Below are positions 58,201-64,000 of a DNA stretch of 64,000 bases, piece by piece. Where the stretch lies: positions 1-64,000 of the forward strand of contig JAHLKC010000056.1 in NCBI GenBank assembly GCA_025449115.1, written 5' to 3'. The stretch's first letter is position 1; the number at the start of each line of letters is the position of its first letter. Source of the DNA: Chytridium lagenaria. Lineage: Eukaryota; Chytridiomycota; Chytridiomycetes; Chytridiales; Chytridiaceae. The position numbers and the translations under genes were made by a program. Under the pieces are notes generated by a model. That model did not search any database. It was not told where the DNA came from and was given only the letters and a program-made list of their open reading frames with translations.

Positions 58201-58851
58201 GGCGTCGAGAAAGATCTTGATCTCGCTATTTTTTGGTACGAGAAGGCTGTCGACAAGGAGCACGCGGAAGCTCAGTATATGTACATTTGATTATCTTTTG
58301 TATTCAAGCCTAACCGTCCTTATAGTCTCGGAACTTGCTATTCACAGGGTACAGGTGTTAAAGTGGATTTAGAGATCGCAGTAAGTTTATACTTTGAGGC
58401 TGCTCAATCCGGACACGCAATTGCTCATAACAGGCACGTTGAAGTATTCCGATGATTCACTAACTGTCTTTTAGCCTTGGACTTTGCTTTCAACACGGTC
58501 TCGGTACAGAGGTGAACCTTAAAAAAGCTGTAGAAATGTACCAGAAAGCCGCTGAGAACGGTTTCGGTAACGCGCAATGGAAGTAAGTTATATTTTGTGT
58601 TCATGCGCTTATTACAAAGTCTTGGAATTTGCTATCGCTATGGAATTGGAGTTGATGAAAATCGAAAGTTGTCGGCGTGTTGGCAAGTTGAGGCGGTTAA
58701 TAACGGATATTGCATCTCCAACGAACAGTATGTAAAACCCAAGTAAATTTGAGAATAACTGTGAGATAGCTTAAAGAGACTCTATGATGATTTGAATGAC
58801 GACGATGATGTGTCTACTCCGACGTTTGGGAGAGGGTCAAGCGTGCTTTGA
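55223..58851 (+). CDS. SH3-Sel1 repeat scaffold (possibly C-terminal half of the kinase gene)
   Basis: A disordered acidic lead (TLEPKIERKNEVYEDVAVPS) is followed by an SH3 domain: VQDYIPNEDDEIAVFVGDQV, then YADGWGIGQN and RIGLLPLILL (about 55732-55950). About fifteen Sel1 repeats follow, nearly all in an exon of their own. Examples are LGSCYLTGDGVKKDLITALY, LGACCYTGQGVEKDTKLAMH, LGISYEFGVGVKKDLYQALR and LGLCFQHGLGTEVNLKKAVE. It ends LYDDLNDDDDVSTPTFGRG, stop 58849-58851. In repeat 2 the A6 run at 56484-56489 shifts the frame; five As restore QKAADKGDSEGQ. Sel1 repeats form alpha-solenoids that scaffold signalling or ER complexes. The 55-kb leader between kinase and SH3 is readable only by changing frame near 55200. 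The true start is therefore uncertain. Confidence 0.82.
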
Positions 58852-59458
58852 CCCGTTGACCGGTGTATACTTTTGCGACGTTGATACTTAATTCTATTCT
58901 ATTGGAAACCTCCTTTCCCCTTTCTTACACCCGGTTTTTTCATGCACTATTCTTTCTCATTATCCTGTCTATTAATCCAATTAATGCAATTTTGGCCTCT
59001 TATTTTTATTCAAAACTTGAAGCCTTCATTAACTTTTTGCATTTTGTGAACCGCCCAGCACGGCAAATTGTATTCCATATCAGACTAACTGTGAGGGTGT
59101 GAGATACAATGTACAATATTTTTCGCTCAAAATATACTCTCTTGATGAACGTTGCAGTTGATACTAAACGCCCCCGAAACAACAGCTTGCTTTCTCCTGT
59201 TGTTGGAATTGTCAACTCAATGAAATGAATTTGACAATTTTCCCTAAAAGGACAAACAAACAAGTGGAGCGAACACAAAAGAATTGTTTGTACAACTGTG
59301 GGTGTTTTGTGTTCATCGATATGCAATGAAGCCACTCTTGCTGCCTCGCCTGGTCGGTTTTCGTCTTCTCTCGACAAAATAGATAAAAAGACGGGATCCT
59401 GCGAGTCCGTCAACTTCACACCTTTCCTCTTAGAAATAGATACTACAGATATAACATA
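58852..59458. other. Intergenic region
   Basis: Downstream of the Sel1 gene and upstream of the deacetylase. No supported gene. Confidence 0.5.
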
Positions 59459-61134
59459 ATGTTTACTTCAACCGCAAGCAAGATTGCACTCATTGCTGCC
59501 ATCTCTGCATCATCCGTTTATTGCGGCCCCACAAGCAGCTGCTACCACCGCCACACCCGTCACAACATACAAGGCTTGTCCCGATCCCCTCTACCCCTCT
59601 TGCGAATCTCTCCCACTTCCCGCCACAAACTACTGGAACGAAAAACTTCAAGGTATGCAGCATATCTTCCCCCCATGCAATTTGTTACTGATCTTTATTC
59701 TTCTTAATAGGTTCCTGAAACCCCCTGTCATCGCTGACTGGTCAAATGGGTGCGAGAGAGAGAGAACCCCATCTACCCTATTGATATCAAGCCCGTCTCG
59801 CCTAATGGTACTTTCTGGGGAGCTTCTTCTCCTGCATCCAACAAGCGTGGTCTTACCTGGATCGACCCTGAGAACCTTGCTACCGAGCTTTGTGGGTGCA
59901 CAGATGGGAAGTGGGCCTTTACGTAAGTTGAATGGATTCTTTCTTTTACAAGTGCAGGCATGCTGACTTGATTAGTTTCGATGACGGACCCAGGGATCTT
60001 ACAAGAGACTTTCTTGCACTTCTCGACCGTTACAACATCAAAGCAACCTTTTTTGTTGTTGGATCCAACGTCGTTGCCAGCTCTGTGTACAGGCAAAACT
60101 TGAAGGCTGCCTACGATGCCGGCCACCAGATTGCGTAAGTGCCTCACATCCCCTCCTTGTTGGTGAAAACATCCTTGTTGACTAATGCTAACTACTTTTG
60201 TCAGTCTCCATTCCTGGACTCACGCCCACAGCACTTCTCAGTCCACTGATGTGCTCATTAGTGAGGTCATCTACTCTGCCAAGGCAGTCTTTGAGACTAT
60301 TGGAAAGGTACCCCGTTACTACCGTAATCCCTGTAAGTATTGACAACCAAAATTGCTACGCCTTTCAAAAAACTTGAGCCCTTACCCATTCCTTTTCAGA
60401 CGCCGACCTTTGATGACCGTACCCGTAACCTTATGGTCGCTTCGGTCTCCGCACCGCCCTCTGGAACGCTGACTCCAGCGACACCGGCGCCGTCTTCTCC
60501 GTCAACGACGCAATCAAAACTCGCCCTGACGGCACCCCCTTCTACGACCAAACCCTCTGGACAGCCGTCAACGTCACCCAACGTTTCCGCGAAATCGCCA
60601 CCGTCGGTTTCCAACCCCTCGTCCCTGGCGGTGCAACCGGCGTCACCTGGGTTCCTCAAGCCCCTGCCGCCGTTCGCGCCGGCGCACCCGCTGAAGGCCC
60701 CTACGTTGGTTTCATCTCCCTTCAACACGAAACCATCAAGACTCAACTCGAGATTGCTGAAGCCATCATTCCGTTGATTCTTAACGGTACGGAACCCAAC
60801 TTTAACCTGCCACAACCTGCCACCACCTTGCCTGCTACCACTACTCGAGTGTCGACCGAGACAGCTTCCGCGACCACCACCGCGGCGCCCGTCCAAACTG
60901 CTAGAACGTTTATTCCGGCGGACAGTTGCTGAGTGTGATGGAGATGACAGGAGGAGGTATTTCGATGAGAGTGAGCCGTTTGCAAAGTTTATTGCGGGGA
61001 TCAAGTTGCCGTTACATCCTATTCCTACTCAGCCCTCTTCTGGAGCTGCACACGGTCTTGTGGTGTCAGGATCTTGGGTTGCTGGCGCTGTTGCTGCTGT
61101 TATGGGTGCTTTTGTTGCCGGTTTATGGGCATAG
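59459..61134 (+). CDS. Secreted, GPI-anchored polysaccharide (chitin) deacetylase
   Basis: NodB-fold metal-dependent deacetylase that converts cell-wall chitin to chitosan. Signal peptide: MFTSTASKIALIAAISASSV. Next come CPDPLYPSCESLPLPATNYW and IDIKPVSPNGTFW. The NodB motifs are FDDGPRDLTRDFLALLDRYN with IKATFFVVGSN, HSWTHAHSTSQSTDV (His pair), PRYYRNPYADLDDRT (arginine/proline loop) and ISLQHETI. A Thr/Ala-rich stalk precedes a hydrophobic C-terminus (VAGAVAAVMGAFVAGLWA-stop at 61134) that fits a GPI-attachment signal. Introns splice canonically. At least six one-base breaks occur: C4 at 59527-59530, C5 at 59721-59725, G3 at 59748-59750, T3 at 60409-60411, near 60441, and near 60920. Motifs on both sides remain intact, so sequence error is more likely than decay. 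Confidence 0.85.
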
Positions 61135-61764
61135 GATATGTATTGTTGCTGATACATTGTTTCGTGCCTATTCGCACTCTTTTTCAGTTTCAACTCCTTA
61201 CTATTCACCAATGCTTTATTACAAGTTACCTTCCTGTAAAACCCGACTTTTCTTGTTGGCCTTAGACTCATTTATCAGTTTAACGGCTCATGTTATCGTA
61301 GTCTTTCCGCCATGAACTTCAATATAATAAACACAATTTAGATGCTGACCATACTCTGTGCAGCGACATTGTCTTTTTTTCTTCCTCTTCTTTTATCAAT
61401 CAGGTCCACGGAAGACCATACCCCAAGATGAAGCTAACTCAATTGTAAACATTAGACAGCCGCTTTACCAGTAGTAACCTAATTAATAAAACTGAACTTT
61501 CTGTATAACTTCTTTCTGTGTCTTTGCTTTTTAGTTGAATACGTCCACGTAGTGCCGGTGTAGTTACGTGTTTTATTGTACATAGTATTCAAATAGTGAC
61601 ATGCTGATAATCTTAAAAGTATTCTTTTGTCCCAACATGAACGTCACGGTTTCATTAATGTTATCCTTTTCGTGTAAGACAAATATTACATCATCCCGCT
61701 GTCCTCTTATCCAGCCCCCTCAGTTCTATCGTCACATTATTTGACTTTATGCCCGCGTAATCTC
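61135..61764. other. Intergenic region
   Basis: AT-rich convergent 3' region. No supported gene. Confidence 0.5.
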
Positions 61765-62222
61765 TTAAATATACCCCACCCCCGCTTCATCCATCTCCTC
61801 AACATTAAAATCACAATCGGTAAAGGCGACCAAATCCACATTCTCACGTCTTCCAAAACACTTCAATACATCCCCACAATGCAACCTCATCATATCCTCC
61901 CTCCCAGCCGTCAACACCTCCGCAACCTCGGCGTCGCATCGGCATAAACCGATACACCCACGCCACGAATGATTTCGGTTGAGTGACGAGGTATCCGGGT
62001 GCGTAGAGTTTCAGGGAAACGTCCATGTTGTGCGCGAGACGGTGGGTCGCTGGGAAGAGGGAGACGGGGAGATGGTGGAAGGCGGTGGTGGGGTTTGGGC
62101 GGAGGGTGGGGAGATGGGAGAAGAGGATTCAAGGATGAAGGAGAGATGGATGTCGTGGGTGAAGAGGAGGATGAGAGTGCGGAGTCTGGGGGGAGGTTGG
62201 TGAGGGGTGTGAGGGAGCGCAT
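61765..62222 (-). CDS. Short F-box-like family protein
   Basis: From the ATG at 62222 the protein reads MRSLTPLTNLP and, after a one-base correction in the G6 run 62188-62193, RLRTLILLFTHDIHLSFILE. This matches the start of the ankyrin gene at 63.8 kb (SRLPLELRRRILIHNSNLTL), an F-box-like pattern. Further on, LPVSLFPATHRLAHNMDVSL and FVAWVYRFMP correspond to LPISLFPASATIAKHI and VAAWMCVYF of the neighbour. The tail CDAEVAEVLTAGREDMMRLH ends DEAGVGYI-stop at 61765. It has no ankyrin repeats. It may be a truncated paralog. Confidence 0.5.
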
Positions 62223-62981
62223 GGGCTTTTGTTGTTGGAGGATGATGGGTGATGTGTGACACGGAAATGAGCCCAGATTATTGATCAAAAACAAAATCGG
62301 CATCAGGCCATTCACGTATGTTGACGTATCCTTGAATATCGCGTTACTCTAACGGCGAGCAGTACGATGTTAACGAAAGTAGTCCACAAATCACATTAAA
62401 AGTCACTTTAAGTGCACGGTGCTATAAGAGTTTGCCTGTGCATCTTTCCTTTCCCACTTCCATTATGTATGCACTTAAACGATACCCACTAATTTCTCGA
62501 CCCTCCCCCTCCCCAAACTCCGTCTTGTCCAACCCCCATGTCTATTCCTAACGTCCCAATCTATTCCCTCCTTCCTAAAGTGTAACGTCCCAACAGGCTT
62601 CTAAAAAACAGGTTTCACATCCTTTGACGAAGAAAAAAACCCAATTAAAAGGGCTTCCGTACAATAGAGAAACGTAACTATGGATCATAGAATCCCCACC
62701 CACGGCAACATTATCCATCACTTCTGTCAAAGCGCAATAATCCCAATCTGCATTAGAAACCGGATCACATTCAAGGATCTATTCGCCTCACCGAGTCCAT
62801 ACACCCAGTTTTGGTCGCGTAGGAGCTTAACATCCTCCCTTTAAACCCCACCCCAGCTGCGCAGCGAAGATGGCTATGTGTGGGATTCTATTATCTAAAC
62901 TGCGTAATAAAACCACTTTTGACGGTAAGCCTTTTCCACACATCCTCCATTTCAGTGCTGGCAGAACACTAATGAATGAAT
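62223..62981. other. Intergenic region
   Basis: No supported gene between the two related minus-strand genes. Confidence 0.45.
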
Positions 62982-63799
62982 TCACACATGCCCCTTTTCA
63001 GCCGCACAATCCATTGTAATCGATTCCGATGCCAGAATCGTCCGCCGTTTAACGATAAGCTGAGTTAAAAACTCAACGAGATCAACGTATCCCCTTTGAG
63101 CAGCAACCGCCACGTCCTCATCACCGATACACACGTCCATCCCCTTTGCTTCACACAAAAACTTGACCACACCCACATGGCCTCGACTCAATGCCGTCCA
63201 CATGGCAATGGGCGTACACCCCTCTTGCCGATTCTCATACAAAAACTTCACCACGTCTAAATGTCCATTCTCGGCAGCCTTGTCCATTGCAAACGTGGTG
63301 CAAGTTCCACCTTCAATATGGAGGAAACGGACAATCCGGAGGTGACCTCGTTCAGAGGCTTTATCCATGATGGATCCCCATGGACTCACATCGCGACCTT
63401 TCATGCCTCTATGTAAAAGAGTGATAATGTCCAACCGTCCTTCCGCCGACGCATCGTCGATGCATACCATCGCCTCTTTTTGAAAGTAAACACACATCCA
63501 GGCTGCTACTAGACGTGACGCTTTTGGAATGTCGAGGGCGAATCCTTCCAGTGCGTTTTTGATTGAAGGGTTGAGGTGTGGGCGTTGTTGGATGTGTTTT
63601 GCGATGGTGGCGGAGGCTGGGAAGAGAGAGATGGGGAGCGTTGGGAGGAGGCTTGAGGGGACTCAGAGCGGTGGGGAAGGCAGGACCATATGGATTCGAG
63701 GTAGATGGATAGAGTGAGGTTGGAGTTGTGGATGAGGATGCGTCGACGAAGTTCGAGGGGGAGTCGGGAGATGGGATGGAGGTCTCGATTTGGCATCAT
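62982..63799 (-). CDS. Ankyrin-repeat protein with F-box-like N-terminus
   Basis: Begins MMPNRDLHPISRLPLELRRR (F-box-like). After a frame change near 63650 it continues LLPTLPISLFPASATIAKHI, ALEGFALDIPKASRLVAAWM and about five ankyrin repeats. These include DDASAEGRLDIITLLHRG, MDKASERGHLRIVRFLHIEG, MDKAAENGHLDVVKFLYENR, TALSRGHVGVVKFLCEA and AVAAQRGYVDLVEFLTQL. It ends AAEKGHV-stop at 62982. Such ankyrin proteins mediate protein binding; with an F-box-like start a ubiquitin-ligase adaptor is possible, but that is inference. The single-base break lies in a C-rich stretch. Confidence 0.72.
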
Positions 63800-64000
63800 T
63801 TCTGTCGCACCAAATGCATAAAGCGTATGTAGGTCTGGAAAAGTTATAAAGTAACGTTGGTGCCGTGCATACGTGGAAGGAAATAAAACTACTTCGAAGT
63901 CATCACATCATGTATAATACGCAACATGCTTCCCATCCCTCCAGAGATATCTTTACAATGTTGTTCTTTCAAAAAAAAACAACATTAATTCCAAGTTCAG

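Noticed and set aside
1..64000. tRNA, rRNA and other structured RNA genes
   Set aside because: Reading by eye found no convincing tRNA B-box plus acceptor stem or rRNA segment; a covariance-model scan would be decisive.

Overview
The window is eukaryotic, gene-dense DNA that most resembles an early-diverging (zoosporic, chytrid-like) fungus. The support is: many short introns (about 40-110 nt, GTAAG/GTATG donors and pyrimidine-AG acceptors); a TOK-type two-pore outward-rectifier potassium channel, a fungal family; a secreted, apparently GPI-anchored chitin deacetylase; SH3/Sel1, TM2, ZIP and mitochondrial carrier genes; and a degenerate Helitron-type PIF1 helicase. The species-level assignment is inference.

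Layout. 1-5.3 kb: the end of an unrecognised minus-strand gene, a plus-strand acidic helical-repeat protein, and a mitochondrial 2-oxoglutarate/malate-type carrier. 6.5-10.3 kb: the TOK-like channel (minus) and an unrecognised TATA-driven gene (plus). 11.5-28.1 kb: four diverged copies of one unrecognised gene family (conserved N-terminal domain of about 175 residues, disordered tail, basic C-terminus), embedded in gene-poor DNA with local tandem repeats and repeated fragments, so this block looks like a local segmental duplication. 30-34.4 kb: a beta-lactamase-fold serine hydrolase, a TM2-domain protein and an unrecognised gene with a coiled coil. 35-48.8 kb: three paralogous multi-pass membrane protein genes (one minus, two plus) around a degenerate PIF1/Helitron-like element that carries an array of 16-bp palindromes. 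49.5-58.9 kb: a plant-type LRR transmembrane protein, a ZIP zinc transporter, a TKL-type kinase, and an SH3-Sel1 protein that may be fused to the kinase. 59.4-63.8 kb: chitin deacetylase, then two related minus-strand genes with an F-box-like start, one of them with ankyrin repeats.

A cross-cutting observation matters for anyone using this annotation. Most of the clearly recognisable genes, and several others, are interrupted by single-base indels, very often in short C, G, A or T runs, while splice sites and conserved motifs on both sides remain intact. Uncorrected sequencing or assembly error is the simplest explanation. Apparent breaks are therefore listed, but genes are not called pseudogenes on that ground alone. 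Exon boundaries were read by eye from splice consensus and frame continuity and have not been tested against RNA.
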